A stretch of DNA of 64,000 nt from Arthrobacter sp. HY1533. Its GTDB lineage: Bacteria; Actinomycetota; Actinomycetes; Actinomycetales; Micrococcaceae. This document shows, piece by piece, positions 32,693-41,612 of this stretch (positions are counted from its first letter, which is position 1; every line of letters begins with the position of its first letter). The translations under genes were made by a program, and so were the position numbers. Where the stretch lies: contig NZ_JANKZF010000006.1 of NCBI RefSeq assembly GCF_027568515.1, forward strand, positions 124,001 through 188,000, read 5' to 3'. The notes under the pieces are model-generated. The model saw nothing but the letters and a program-made list of their open reading frames with translations. It searched no databases and was not told where the DNA came from.

Positions 32693-34210
32693 ATGACAGA
32701 CCAGATCACCCAGCAGCGCATCAACAATGCGGCATGGGCAGCGTGTGATTCCTTCCGCGGTGCCGTGGACGCCACCCAGTACAAGGACTACATCCTTGTC
32801 ATGCTGTTCCTTAAGTACATTTCAGATGTTTGGGAAGACCATGCCGAGCAGTATGCCGAGCAGTTTGCCGGCAACGCAGAGCGAATTGGTCGTCGCATGC
32901 AGCGCGAACGCTTCCCGCTGCCGGAAGGCGCTAGCTTCGGCGACCTCTACCGCCAACGTGAGGCCCCGAACCTAGGTGAACTGATCAACAAGGCCCTGGC
33001 AAAAATCGAGTACGTCAATCGCGGCAAGCTTGAGGGCGTTTTCCGCAACATCGACTTCAATTCTGAGTCGAACCTTGGCAAGACCAAGGACCGCAACCGC
33101 CGCCTGAAGAATATGCTGGAGGACTTTGCCAAGCCGGATATGAACCTTCGCCCGTCCAGGGTCAGCGAAGACATCATTGGTGAGACCTACATTTACCTGA
33201 TCTCACGCTTTGCCTCGGATGCGGGAAAGAAAGCGGGGGAGTTCTACACGCCCAGTTCCGTGTCCACGCTGCTGGCCAAGATTGCCGGGCCCACAGCGGG
33301 AAACACCATCTTTGACCCTGCGTGTGGCTCAGGTTCGCTTCTCATCGAGGCAGCCAAGGAAGTTGGCTCACAGGATTATCAGCTCTTTGGCCAGGAGGTC
33401 AACGGCGCAACCTGGGCGCTGGCCCGCATGAACATGTTCATGCACGCGAACGATTCTGCTCGAATTGACTGGTGCGACACCCTCAACGGCCCTACCGTGC
33501 TGGAAAATGACAGGTTGAGGAAGTTCGACGTCGTTGTGGCGAACCCGCCGTTCTCTCTCGACAAGTGGGGGGCTGAGAATGCGGAAACCGACACCTTTGG
33601 CCGGTTCTGGCGCGGCGTTCCGCCCAAGAGCAAGGGCGACTACGCGTTCATCAGCCACATGATTGAGACAGCACAACCAGGCAAGGGGCGCATTGCCGTC
33701 ATCGTCCCCCACGGCGTGTTGTTCCGCGGGGGTTCTGAAGGCAAAATCCGCCGTGCGCTGATTGAGGAAAACCTGCTCGACGCTGTCATTGGGCTGCCGG
33801 CCAACCTGTTCACCACAACGGGCATTCCAGTCGCAATCTTGGTCTTTGACCGCTCACGTGAACAGCGCGGAGTGAATGCTGCTCGCAAAGACACTCTGTT
33901 CATCGACGCCAGCCGTGAATTCACTTCCGTGAAGACCCAGAACCTCCTGGATGCAGCCCATATCGACAAGATCGTAGACACCTACCGGGACCGCTCGGAA
34001 CTGGATAAGTACTCCCACCTGGCGATGCCGGAAGAGCTGGCCGACAACGATTTCAACCTGAACATTCCCCGCTATGTTGACACCTTCGAGCCGGAGGAAG
34101 AGATCGACATTGCCTCTGTACAGCAGGAAATTGTCCAGATTGAGGCGGAACTGGTTGAAGTCCGTGCCAAGATGAGCGGCTACCTAAAGGAGCTGGGCAT
34201 CGATGTCTGA
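32693..34210 (+). CDS. hsdM: Type I restriction-modification DNA methyltransferase HsdM
   Basis: A 505-residue N6-adenine methyltransferase. The HsdM N-terminal helical domain (1-150) is followed by the catalytic domain with motif I FDPACGSGSLLIEA at 207-220 and motif IV NPPF at 284-287; GEFYTPSSVSTLLAKI just before motif I is also conserved. It methylates the target selected by HsdS to protect self DNA, and joins HsdR for restriction of foreign DNA. Its end overlaps the RhuM gene by eight bases (ATGTCTGA). Confidence 0.96.
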   Translation: MTDQITQQRINNAAWAACDSFRGAVDATQYKDYILVMLFLKYISDVWEDHAEQYAEQFAGNAERIGRRMQRERFPLPEGASFGDLYRQREAPNLGELINKALAKIEYVNRGKLEGVFRNIDFNSESNLGKTKDRNRRLKNMLEDFAKPDMNLRPSRVSEDIIGETYIYLISRFASDAGKKAGEFYTPSSVSTLLAKIAGPTAGNTIFDPACGSGSLLIEAAKEVGSQDYQLFGQEVNGATWALARMNMFMHANDSARIDWCDTLNGPTVLENDRLRKFDVVVANPPFSLDKWGAENAETDTFGRFWRGVPPKSKGDYAFISHMIETAQPGKGRIAVIVPHGVLFRGGSEGKIRRALIEENLLDAVIGLPANLFTTTGIPVAILVFDRSREQRGVNAARKDTLFIDASREFTSVKTQNLLDAAHIDKIVDTYRDRSELDKYSHLAMPEELADNDFNLNIPRYVDTFEPEEEIDIASVQQEIVQIEAELVEVRAKMSGYLKELGIDV

Positions 34211-35225
34211 GTCGGCAACCCCCGGAGGGGGAATCGTACTTTATACAACTGACGACGGCGAATCCCGTATCCAGTTGCGCGCCGTTGACGGCACAGCTTG
34301 GCTGACCCAGGCGCAAATTGCCGAGTTGTTTCAAACCACGCCGCAGGCGATCACCAAGCACGTCGCCTCTATCTATGCGGATGGTGAGCTTGATGAGGGG
34401 GCAACTTGTAACGATTACTCACAAGTTCGATTTGAGGGTGGGCGGGAGGTTCAGCGAAGCCTCAAGCACTACAACCTTGACATAATTCTTGCCGTCGGGT
34501 TCCGGGTGCGCTCGCCGAGAGGGAGCCAGTTCCGCCGCTGGGCGGCGACTACTTTGCATGAGTACTTGGTCAAGGGCTTCGTCATGGATGACGACAAGCT
34601 AAAGGGTGTTGAGCAGTGGGACTACTTTGACGAGTGGCTTGCCCGGATCCGTGACATTCGTGCAAGCGAGAAGCGCTTCTATCAAAAGGTGAAGGACCTG
34701 TACGCCACTGCTGTTGACTACGATCCCAAATCCGGGGCATCGAGGCTGTTCTTCCAAAAGGTCCAAAACAAGATGCTCTACGCGGTGACCGGCAAGACAG
34801 CAGCGGAAATCATCAAGGCCCGCAGCGATGAGAACGCCCCGAACATGGGGCTCACAACTTGGGCGGGGTCGCGCGTGCGCAAGGGCGACGTCGACACTGC
34901 CAAGAACTACCTTTCCGAGGAGGAAGTTGAGCAGTTGAACCGCATCGTCACCATGTACCTTGACTACGCAGAGGACCAGGCCCAGCAGCGCAAAGAGGTC
35001 ACCATGGAAAAGTGGGCCACCAAGTTGGACGCTTTCCTGCAGTTCAATGACCGAGAGGTTCTGAGCAACGCCGGCAGTGTCCAGGCTGCCGTGGCGAAGG
35101 CCCTGGCGTATGGCCGCTACGAGAAGTTCGATGCCGGCCGCCGCAGCTCCGAGGCGCTCGCCGCCGACAATGCGGATATTGCAGAACTTGAGAAACTGAG
35201 CCGACCCGAAGGTGGTAAACGATGA
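34203..35225 (+). CDS. RhuM family protein embedded in the restriction operon
   Basis: A 340-residue protein of the RhuM (virulence protein) family. The N-terminal part has a KilA-N/antirepressor-like helix-turn-helix region (AWLTQAQIAELFQTTPQAIT), then CNDYSQVRFEGGREVQRSLK and YNLDIILAVGFRVRSPRGSQ, the family core; the C-terminal half is helical. RhuM genes recur inside type I restriction operons and defence islands but their role there is not established; they may be regulators, inhibitors or toxins. It overlaps hsdM by eight bases and hsdS by four, so it is firmly part of the operon. Confidence 0.92.
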   Translation: MSESATPGGGIVLYTTDDGESRIQLRAVDGTAWLTQAQIAELFQTTPQAITKHVASIYADGELDEGATCNDYSQVRFEGGREVQRSLKHYNLDIILAVGFRVRSPRGSQFRRWAATTLHEYLVKGFVMDDDKLKGVEQWDYFDEWLARIRDIRASEKRFYQKVKDLYATAVDYDPKSGASRLFFQKVQNKMLYAVTGKTAAEIIKARSDENAPNMGLTTWAGSRVRKGDVDTAKNYLSEEEVEQLNRIVTMYLDYAEDQAQQRKEVTMEKWATKLDAFLQFNDREVLSNAGSVQAAVAKALAYGRYEKFDAGRRSSEALAADNADIAELEKLSRPEGGKR

Positions 35226-36457
35226 CCGTTCCAAGCGGCTGGACCGTGAGCCTGCTGGATGATGTTGCGGTCCGTGGCAGTGGGCATACACCTGACCAGA
35301 GACGAGCCGACTACTGGGATGGCGATATTGAGTGGGTCTCTTTGGCCGACAGCGGGCAATTAGATGCTGGTTACATCAACACGACCGCTAGACGGATTAG
35401 TTCGCTGGGCGTTAGCCATTCCTCTGCTGTTTTGCACCCTGCGGAAACCGTCGTAATGTCTCGGGATGCTGGGGTGGGAAAACTCGCTGTGCTGGCTCGG
35501 CCGATGGCAGTTAGCCAGCATTTCATCGCGTGGGACTGTGAATCCAAAGGGAGCATGAGTCCATGGTTTCTGTACTATCTGCTTCAATCTCAGAAATCGT
35601 ACTTTGAGCGAATGGCCGTTGGATCGACGATCAAGACGATCGGTCTGCCACTGTTCAAAAGGCTCACGGTTACATACCCACCGCTCCCGGAGCAGCGCAA
35701 GATCGCTGAAATCCTCCGCACCTGGGATGACGCGATCGACTGGATGTCGCGAAGCGTTGCCGCGCAAGTCGAACGACGCGGTGCCATAGTCGCTCGACTG
35801 ATCTTTGGCGAAGGAGCGCCCCAGGGTACGAGGTGGGTCAAAGCGAACCCTGCCTGGAACATCATGAGAATTGGCGAAGTTGCCTCCGAACGATCAGTGC
35901 GCAACGCGGATCTCTCAACGGATGCCGTACTGAGCTGCTCCAAACATCATGGTTTCTTGCGCTCGAGTGACTACTTTGGTCGGACCGTCCACAGTGCAGA
36001 TCTAAGTAACTACAAGGTTGTCTTGCGAAACGAGTTTGGCTTTCCCAGCAACCACATTGAGGAAGGATCCATAGGCCTTCAGAATGTCGTGGATGCTGGT
36101 GCAGTCAGCCCGATTTACACGGTGTTTGCTTTTGATGAGGCACGAATTTACGCCAAGTTTGCCATTCTTGTCCTGAAGTCCAAGCATTACGCGGAGATGT
36201 TCAGGGCCAGCACGAGTGCAACGGTGGATCGGCGAGGAAGCTTGCGCTGGAAGCAGTTCTCAACTCTGCCATTTCCGGTTCCTCCAATGACTGAACAAAA
36301 GCGCATTTCTGACATTGCCGCGTCAATGGATGATGAACTGAACCATACGAGGGCATTGTTGTCGCAAATGGAAACGCAGAAACGCGGGCTCATGCAGCAG
36401 CTCTTGACGGGCAAGATCAGGGTAAATGTTGACGAGGGGGAGGCCGCCAGTGTCTGA
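35222..36457 (+). CDS. hsdS: Type I restriction specificity subunit HsdS
   Basis: A 411-residue specificity subunit with two target-recognition domains. The first begins WTVSLLDDVAVRGSGHTP and ends at TYPPLPEQRKIAEILRTW; the second begins NPAWNIMRIGEVASERS near residue 210 and ends at FPVPPMTEQKRISDIAASM. Each is followed by a coiled-coil spacer that contacts HsdM, and the end QKRGLMQQLLTGKIRV is typical. The recognition regions are less GC-rich than hsdM and hsdR, a usual sign of exchange between strains. It overlaps rhuM by ATGA and hsdR by GTGTCTGA. Confidence 0.95.
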   Translation: MTVPSGWTVSLLDDVAVRGSGHTPDQRRADYWDGDIEWVSLADSGQLDAGYINTTARRISSLGVSHSSAVLHPAETVVMSRDAGVGKLAVLARPMAVSQHFIAWDCESKGSMSPWFLYYLLQSQKSYFERMAVGSTIKTIGLPLFKRLTVTYPPLPEQRKIAEILRTWDDAIDWMSRSVAAQVERRGAIVARLIFGEGAPQGTRWVKANPAWNIMRIGEVASERSVRNADLSTDAVLSCSKHHGFLRSSDYFGRTVHSADLSNYKVVLRNEFGFPSNHIEEGSIGLQNVVDAGAVSPIYTVFAFDEARIYAKFAILVLKSKHYAEMFRASTSATVDRRGSLRWKQFSTLPFPVPPMTEQKRISDIAASMDDELNHTRALLSQMETQKRGLMQQLLTGKIRVNVDEGEAASV

Positions 36458-39400
36458 AGGAATGTTCAATGCCGCGGAGAAACACCAATCGCAAGTGCCC
36501 GCGCTGCAATTGCTGGTGCAGCTGGGTTTCACACCGCTGAGCCAGGATGAAGTGGCCCGGCAACGGGGTGGAAGGCTGCGCAACGTGCTGCTTGAAAACA
36601 TCCTGGCGGAGCAGTTGCTGAAGCTGAACCGCTTCACATTCCGCGGTACTGAATATCCCTTTGATGTGGCGGACGCCCACGAGGCCATCCGCAAACTGGT
36701 CCCGGAGCCGGACAAGCTCAAGGGCCTCAACGCCACCAGCCAGGACACATACGACACATTGGTTCTGGGCACGGCCATTTCCAAAACCATCGACGGCGAC
36801 ACCAAAAGCCACCACTTCAACTACATTGACTGGATCAAGCCGGGCAACAACGTTTTCCACGTGACGGCTGAGCTCAGGGTAGAGCGCACCGGATCTGTCT
36901 CCACCAAGAGGTGTGATGTGGTGGCCTATGTCAACGGCATCCCCTTCATTGTCATTGAAAACAAGCGGCCCACGGAAAACATCAAAAAAGCCGGCAGCCA
37001 GCTCATCAGCTACCAAAATGCCGACAACATCCCACAGCTTTTCCACTTTGCCCAGCTGCTCATCGCCATGAACCGTCAGGAGGCCATTTACGCCACAGTG
37101 GGCACACCGCAAAAGTTTTGGAGCATCTGGCGTGACGACGAAGACTCCGAATCTGACATCAGCGAAGTCATCAATACCCCGTTGACGGAGGCCCAAAAGC
37201 AGGGACTCTTTAGCGGCGACATGGCTTCTGCCTGCGGCTATTTTGACGAGCTCACTGCCGAAGGGGACCGACTTCCCAGCGCCCAGGACCGGCTCATCTA
37301 TGCGCTGTGCCGGCCGGAACGCCTTCTGGACCTGGTCCGCCGCTTCACGGTATTCGACGGTGGAAAGCGAAAGATCGCGCGCCACCAACAGTTCTTTGCC
37401 GTCCGGAAAACCCTGGACCGCGTGGTTGCAGGCGGTGCAGGCCCGAATGGTTCCGCCTCCAGCAACGGCAAGCCGCGCAACGGCGGCGTCATTTGGCACA
37501 CCCAGGGCTCGGGCAAGTCCCTCACCATGGTCATACTGGGCAAGGCCCTGGCCCTGGAACCCCGGCTCAACGCACCCAGGATCATGATCGTCACGGACAG
37601 GGAGGACCTGGACAAACAAATCACTGGCACGTTCCGCTCCTGCGACCTCACCCCGGTGAGGGCCACCACGGGCACCCACCTGGCCGAGCTCATCAGGGAC
37701 AAAACCCCGCTGATCACCACTATCATCAATAAGTTTGAAAATGCGGCCAAGGTCCGGGACGCCGACATCTCCAAGGACATCTTTGTGCTGGTTGATGAAA
37801 GCCACCGCACCCAAACAGGGCGACGCGGCGGGTACGGTTCCTTCCACGTCGCCATGCGGCGTCTGCTCCCAAACGCCTGCTACATGGGCTTCACCGGAAC
37901 GCCCCTCATGAAGGGCGACAAGAGCACAGCGGCCACGTTTGGAGGGCTGATCCACCGCTACACCATCGATCAGGCGGTGGCCGATGGCGCCGTCGTGCCT
38001 TTGCTCTATGAAGGCCGCTGGGTTGAGCAGAACATTGCTGAAAACGTCATAGACAAGTGGTTCGAGAAGATCAGCGAAGGCCTCACTGACGAACAGCGGA
38101 TGGACCTCAAGCGCAAGTTCTCGCGCATCGACGTGTTGGGCAAGACCGGGCAGACCATCCGTGCCAAGGCCTTTGACATCTCCGAGCACTACCGTAAGTT
38201 CTGGCAGGGCACGGGGTTCAAGGCGCAGCTGGTGGCCCCGGACAAGGCATCGGCCATCAGGTTTAAGCAGGTCATGGACGAGATTGGCCACGTCAGCAGC
38301 GAGGTGGTGATCTCCGCCCCGAACGAGTACGAGGGCGTGGAACAGGTTGACGCCGAGGCCACAGGCCTTGTCCGCGAGTTTTGGGACCGGCAGATGGAGA
38401 AGTACGGTGGCGAAGCCGCCTACAATTCAACCATCATCGACGCATTCAAGGAATCGGGCGGGCCCGAGATCCTCATTGTGGTCTCAAAGCTCCTCACCGG
38501 ATTTGATGCCCCGCGCAACACAGTCCTCTACCTGTGCAAGTCACTGCGCGACCACTCGCTCCTGCAGGCTGTAGCCCGGGTGAATAGACTTTTCGAGGAT
38601 GAGACGGCCAAGAAGGAAAAGGAATTCGGCTTCGTCATCGACTACGAAGGCCTGCTGGGCAACCTCGATGATGCCATGGGCACCTACAGCGCGCTGGGCG
38701 GGTACGACGACGAAGATCTCGCCGGGGCGGTCCACGACGTCCGGGAGCAGATCCGCCTGTTGCCGCAGCGCTGGGCCGATGTGTGGGACCTTTTCCGGAA
38801 GGTGCCGAACAAGCTGGACATGGAGGCGCTGGAGCAATTTTTGGAGCCGGAGGACCTCCGTGCCGAGTTCTACGCGGTGCTCCGCGTGTTTGGGCGGTGC
38901 CTGCACATTGCGCTGTCAAGCGACAAACTGCTGGATGTCTGCTCCGAGCATGAGGTGGAGAAGTACCGGGCGGACTGGAAGCAGTTCACGGCATTGCGCC
39001 GTGCCGTGCAGCTGCGCTACCAGGAAGTGGTGGACCTGCGGGAGTACGAGCCCAAGATCCAGCGCCTCCTGGACGACCATGTAACGGCTATGCCGGCCGA
39101 AACCATCGTGGAACTGGTGAACATCAACGACCCCGCAGCCCTTCGTGCCGTTGTTGAAGAAGAAGGGACCACGACCGCCTCAAAGGCAGACCGGATTGTC
39201 AGTGCGCTGAAGAAGACCATCAAGCTGCGCATGGAAGAGGACCCGGCGTTCTACAAGAAATTCTCCACGCTCTTGCAGGAGGCCATCGAGGAATACCGCA
39301 GGACACGGGATGCCGAGAAGTACTTGCTCACGGCCAAGGAACTGGCCGGCAAGACCGCCGCCAAGGACCACGGGGAACACGTTCCTGCGCTGATTCGCGG

Positions 39401-39704
39401 CAATAATGACGCCATCGCCGTCTACGGGGTGGTGAATGAGGTCATTACGGAACTGCGCGGAAGCGAAGCGCTGACGCAACAGGAATTTGCCAAGGTGGCC
39501 GTTGACCTGATCCACATCGTGGACGGGCTGCTCATTGTGGGCATGTGGAGCAACCACGACAGGCAGAACGAGCTGAGGACGGCCTTGGAGGACTACATTT
39601 ACGAGGAACTGGGCGACGGCCTGCAGTTGCACGTCGATGCCGAACTCTTGGACACCCTGCCGCACCAGGTCATCAACGTGGCAAAGGCGCGCTTTCCCCG
39701 GTGA
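36450..39704 (+). CDS. hsdR: Type I restriction endonuclease subunit HsdR
   Basis: A 1084-residue motor nuclease. The PD-(D/E)XK nuclease is at the N-terminus with Asp156 (KRCDVVAY) and Glu170-x-Lys172 (IVIENKR). The SF2 translocase follows, with Walker A QGSGKS at 352-357, DESH at 449-452 and FTGTPLM; QAVARVNRLF is motif VI. The C-terminal DUF3387-like helical part completes the protein. It translocates DNA and cuts far from unmethylated sites together with HsdM and HsdS. GTG 36450 is chosen because GGGGAGG lies 7-8 bases upstream and the eight-base overlap matches that between hsdM and rhuM. Confidence 0.96.
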   Translation: MSEGMFNAAEKHQSQVPALQLLVQLGFTPLSQDEVARQRGGRLRNVLLENILAEQLLKLNRFTFRGTEYPFDVADAHEAIRKLVPEPDKLKGLNATSQDTYDTLVLGTAISKTIDGDTKSHHFNYIDWIKPGNNVFHVTAELRVERTGSVSTKRCDVVAYVNGIPFIVIENKRPTENIKKAGSQLISYQNADNIPQLFHFAQLLIAMNRQEAIYATVGTPQKFWSIWRDDEDSESDISEVINTPLTEAQKQGLFSGDMASACGYFDELTAEGDRLPSAQDRLIYALCRPERLLDLVRRFTVFDGGKRKIARHQQFFAVRKTLDRVVAGGAGPNGSASSNGKPRNGGVIWHTQGSGKSLTMVILGKALALEPRLNAPRIMIVTDREDLDKQITGTFRSCDLTPVRATTGTHLAELIRDKTPLITTIINKFENAAKVRDADISKDIFVLVDESHRTQTGRRGGYGSFHVAMRRLLPNACYMGFTGTPLMKGDKSTAATFGGLIHRYTIDQAVADGAVVPLLYEGRWVEQNIAENVIDKWFEKISEGLTDEQRMDLKRKFSRIDVLGKTGQTIRAKAFDISEHYRKFWQGTGFKAQLVAPDKASAIRFKQVMDEIGHVSSEVVISAPNEYEGVEQVDAEATGLVREFWDRQMEKYGGEAAYNSTIIDAFKESGGPEILIVVSKLLTGFDAPRNTVLYLCKSLRDHSLLQAVARVNRLFEDETAKKEKEFGFVIDYEGLLGNLDDAMGTYSALGGYDDEDLAGAVHDVREQIRLLPQRWADVWDLFRKVPNKLDMEALEQFLEPEDLRAEFYAVLRVFGRCLHIALSSDKLLDVCSEHEVEKYRADWKQFTALRRAVQLRYQEVVDLREYEPKIQRLLDDHVTAMPAETIVELVNINDPAALRAVVEEEGTTTASKADRIVSALKKTIKLRMEEDPAFYKKFSTLLQEAIEEYRRTRDAEKYLLTAKELAGKTAAKDHGEHVPALIRGNNDAIAVYGVVNEVITELRGSEALTQQEFAKVAVDLIHIVDGLLIVGMWSNHDRQNELRTALEDYIYEELGDGLQLHVDAELLDTLPHQVINVAKARFPR

Positions 39705-40414
39705 CAGAACTTCATACTTTGCAGTTTGGCACCAGCACGATTCACTACCGGGTGGGGTTCCGGGACCGAGCAACCTTGGCCATCAGCGTGGAGCCAACAG
39801 GCGATGTGGTCGTGGCGGCGCCGCAGGAAGCTGGGTTCGAAGCCATCGCGGAAAAGGTCCGTATCCGCGGGCGCTGGATTCTGCAGCAGCAGGCCTACTT
39901 CCGGCAGTTCACCCCACGCACGCCGCCCCGGCAATATGTGCCGGGTGAAACCCACCTGTACCTGGGGCGGCGCTACCGCCTGCGGATGGAACCCGGAACG
40001 GAGGCCCGTGTCCGGGCTGTGCGCGGCTTCTTCCTAGTCTCCGGCGTTGATTTTTATGATGCGGAACGCATCAAGACCCTGCTGGACGGCTGGTACCTGG
40101 ACCATGCCCGGATCCAATTCAGCAAGCGGCTGCAACAGTGCCGGGAGCGCTTTCCCGCCCAAGGTGACTTCACGCCGTCGAGCATTAAGCTCCAGGCCAT
40201 GAAATCCCGCTGGGGATCGATGTCAGCCTCCGGACGGCTGCTGCTGCACCCGCACCTGGTGCGCGCGCCCGTGGACGGGATTGACTACGTCATCACGCAT
40301 GAGCTGTGCCACCTGGAGATACCGAACCACAGCAGGGACTTCTACCAGCTGTTGACAAAGGTCATGCCGGATTGGGAAAAGCGGAAGGATCGGCTGGAGC
40401 TGTTCATGGCCTGA
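39701..40414 (+). CDS. YgjP-like (DUF45/M48-type) zinc metalloprotease, last gene of the restriction operon
   Basis: A 237-residue predicted metallopeptidase. The zinc site is His200-Glu201-x2-His204 (THELCHLEIPNHS) with His210 as third ligand, and MKSRWGSMSASGRLLLHPHL before it is the conserved YgjP/DUF45 stretch. The GTG start overlaps the hsdR stop by GTGA. YgjP-like genes accompany type I restriction operons in many bacteria; a regulated proteolysis of restriction subunits is plausible but not shown. The next gene, on the other strand, ends only 10 bases away. Confidence 0.9.
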   Translation: MTELHTLQFGTSTIHYRVGFRDRATLAISVEPTGDVVVAAPQEAGFEAIAEKVRIRGRWILQQQAYFRQFTPRTPPRQYVPGETHLYLGRRYRLRMEPGTEARVRAVRGFFLVSGVDFYDAERIKTLLDGWYLDHARIQFSKRLQQCRERFPAQGDFTPSSIKLQAMKSRWGSMSASGRLLLHPHLVRAPVDGIDYVITHELCHLEIPNHSRDFYQLLTKVMPDWEKRKDRLELFMA

Positions 40415-40423
40415 CCCGCTGCG

Positions 40424-41527
40424 CTAAAACCCCTGCAGCTTCCGGTACCTGGCCATTTGCTGGTGCCGCCGGATCAGGCTGTCGCGCCGCGGAGTCTGTT
40501 CTGCCGCGGCATCCTCTGCCGTCAGGTCAATGTGGCTCTCACCGAACTGCCACAGCAGCAGGTCATCCAGCAGCCTGTCCGGGCCGGGGGAGTACCTGTG
40601 GTCCAGCGCCTTGCGCACATTTGAGATGATCTCCGGCTGCAGGAGAGCCACCAGGTCCACTGTCTTGCCCAGGCCGTGCGCGGCCACGAGCTCCGCAGCC
40701 CAGCCCCAGTCGTCGTCGGCCTTCCTGTCCACATGCGGCAGCAATGTCTGCCACACCGCCTTGATCCGGTTCGGGGTCAGCGAGACATCACCCTCCCCGT
40801 CCACATCCCAGTAGCTCGTGACTGTTTCATAGCGGTCGTGCAGCTCCGAGAAGGCCGATTCCACAGTCTCCAGCATGGCCGCAGTGGCCGTGAACTGCCG
40901 GTCGAAGTAGGGGCTCCAGGCGCGCGGGTCCTGGGACTTGAAGCGGATGTCATGCTCAATTTCGCTCCACGCGTGGGCAAAGATGGTACGGATCTGGCAT
41001 TCAAAGAAGTAGCTGCCGTTGGGCTTTGTGTCAGGGTCCAGCAGCTCCTGGTAGTTGCGGACCACGTCGTTCTGGATGGTCCGCAGGATCAAGTGCCGGC
41101 TGGAGTAGCCGTAGGTTCCGGACTCGATGGAGCCGATGTCCTTCTCGGTGTCGCCCCGGCAGTCAAAAATGCTGCGCTGGCGCTTGATCAGGTTCGCGGC
41201 CTGCGCGTTTTCACCCGGCAGTGTGGTGATGACGCGCACGCCCACCATGTCGGTGAGGTTCTTCAGCGGCTCCGGGAACTGCAATGCGGGGGCGGTGTCA
41301 GGCTCCGTGAGCATGCGCGAGGCCTTTTCGCGGAATGATTCCACCGTCTTGGTCCGGCTCGTGACGAACAGCGGGACATCGTCGGCCTCCGCCAAGACAC
41401 CACGGATCAGCGACTCCATCTCGGCCGTGACCTTTTCCAGCGTGGGGCGGGTCCGTTCATACTCGGCCACGGAGGCGCTGACCGCCGGGCGCAGAGATTC
41501 GTCGAGTCGTTCCCAGTTGCTGCTCAT
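40424..41527 (-). CDS. RelA/SpoT-domain alarmone-synthetase-like protein beside the restriction operon
   Basis: A 367-residue protein. Residues 50-200 match the RelA/SpoT synthetase fold: R58-x-K60 with FREKASR (substrate binding), D93-MVGVRVI (metal site), YGYSSRH at 139-145 (G-loop Tyr and His) and E176-CQIRT-IFAHAWSEIEHD. The set of catalytic residues looks complete, so synthesis of (p)ppGpp or pppApp, or pyrophosphate transfer to RNA as in toxSAS toxins, is possible. No hydrolase, TGS or ACT domain is seen. Residues 200-367 are a helical extension I do not recognise. The ATG is six bases after TAGGCT (41534-41539, minus strand): leaderless. No obvious antitoxin gene is next to it. Confidence 0.88.
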   Translation of the reverse strand: MSSNWERLDESLRPAVSASVAEYERTRPTLEKVTAEMESLIRGVLAEADDVPLFVTSRTKTVESFREKASRMLTEPDTAPALQFPEPLKNLTDMVGVRVITTLPGENAQAANLIKRQRSIFDCRGDTEKDIGSIESGTYGYSSRHLILRTIQNDVVRNYQELLDPDTKPNGSYFFECQIRTIFAHAWSEIEHDIRFKSQDPRAWSPYFDRQFTATAAMLETVESAFSELHDRYETVTSYWDVDGEGDVSLTPNRIKAVWQTLLPHVDRKADDDWGWAAELVAAHGLGKTVDLVALLQPEIISNVRKALDHRYSPGPDRLLDDLLLWQFGESHIDLTAEDAAAEQTPRRDSLIRRHQQMARYRKLQGF

Positions 41528-41533
41528 GCCTCG

Positions 41534-41539
41534 AGCCTA
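41534..41539 (-). promoter_or_regulatory. -10 box of the leaderless RelA/SpoT-domain gene
   Basis: TAGGCT on the minus strand, six bases before the ATG at 41527; the gene is thus transcribed separately from the restriction operon. Confidence 0.5.
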
Positions 41540-41612
41540 AACGCCCGGGCCGCGCCCGTGCGAGCGGCAGCGCCGAAAGACGCCGTAAATTCCTGCCAAA
41601 CAGTGCGTGCCG

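Noticed and set aside
36417-38291. A 624-codon open frame on the minus strand over hsdR
   Set aside because: Antisense to the HsdR nuclease and motor motifs; no recognisable domain in the antisense product.
32000-41612. Integrated prophage or genomic island with attachment sites
   Set aside because: No integrase, tRNA gene or flanking direct repeats were seen around the restriction operon.
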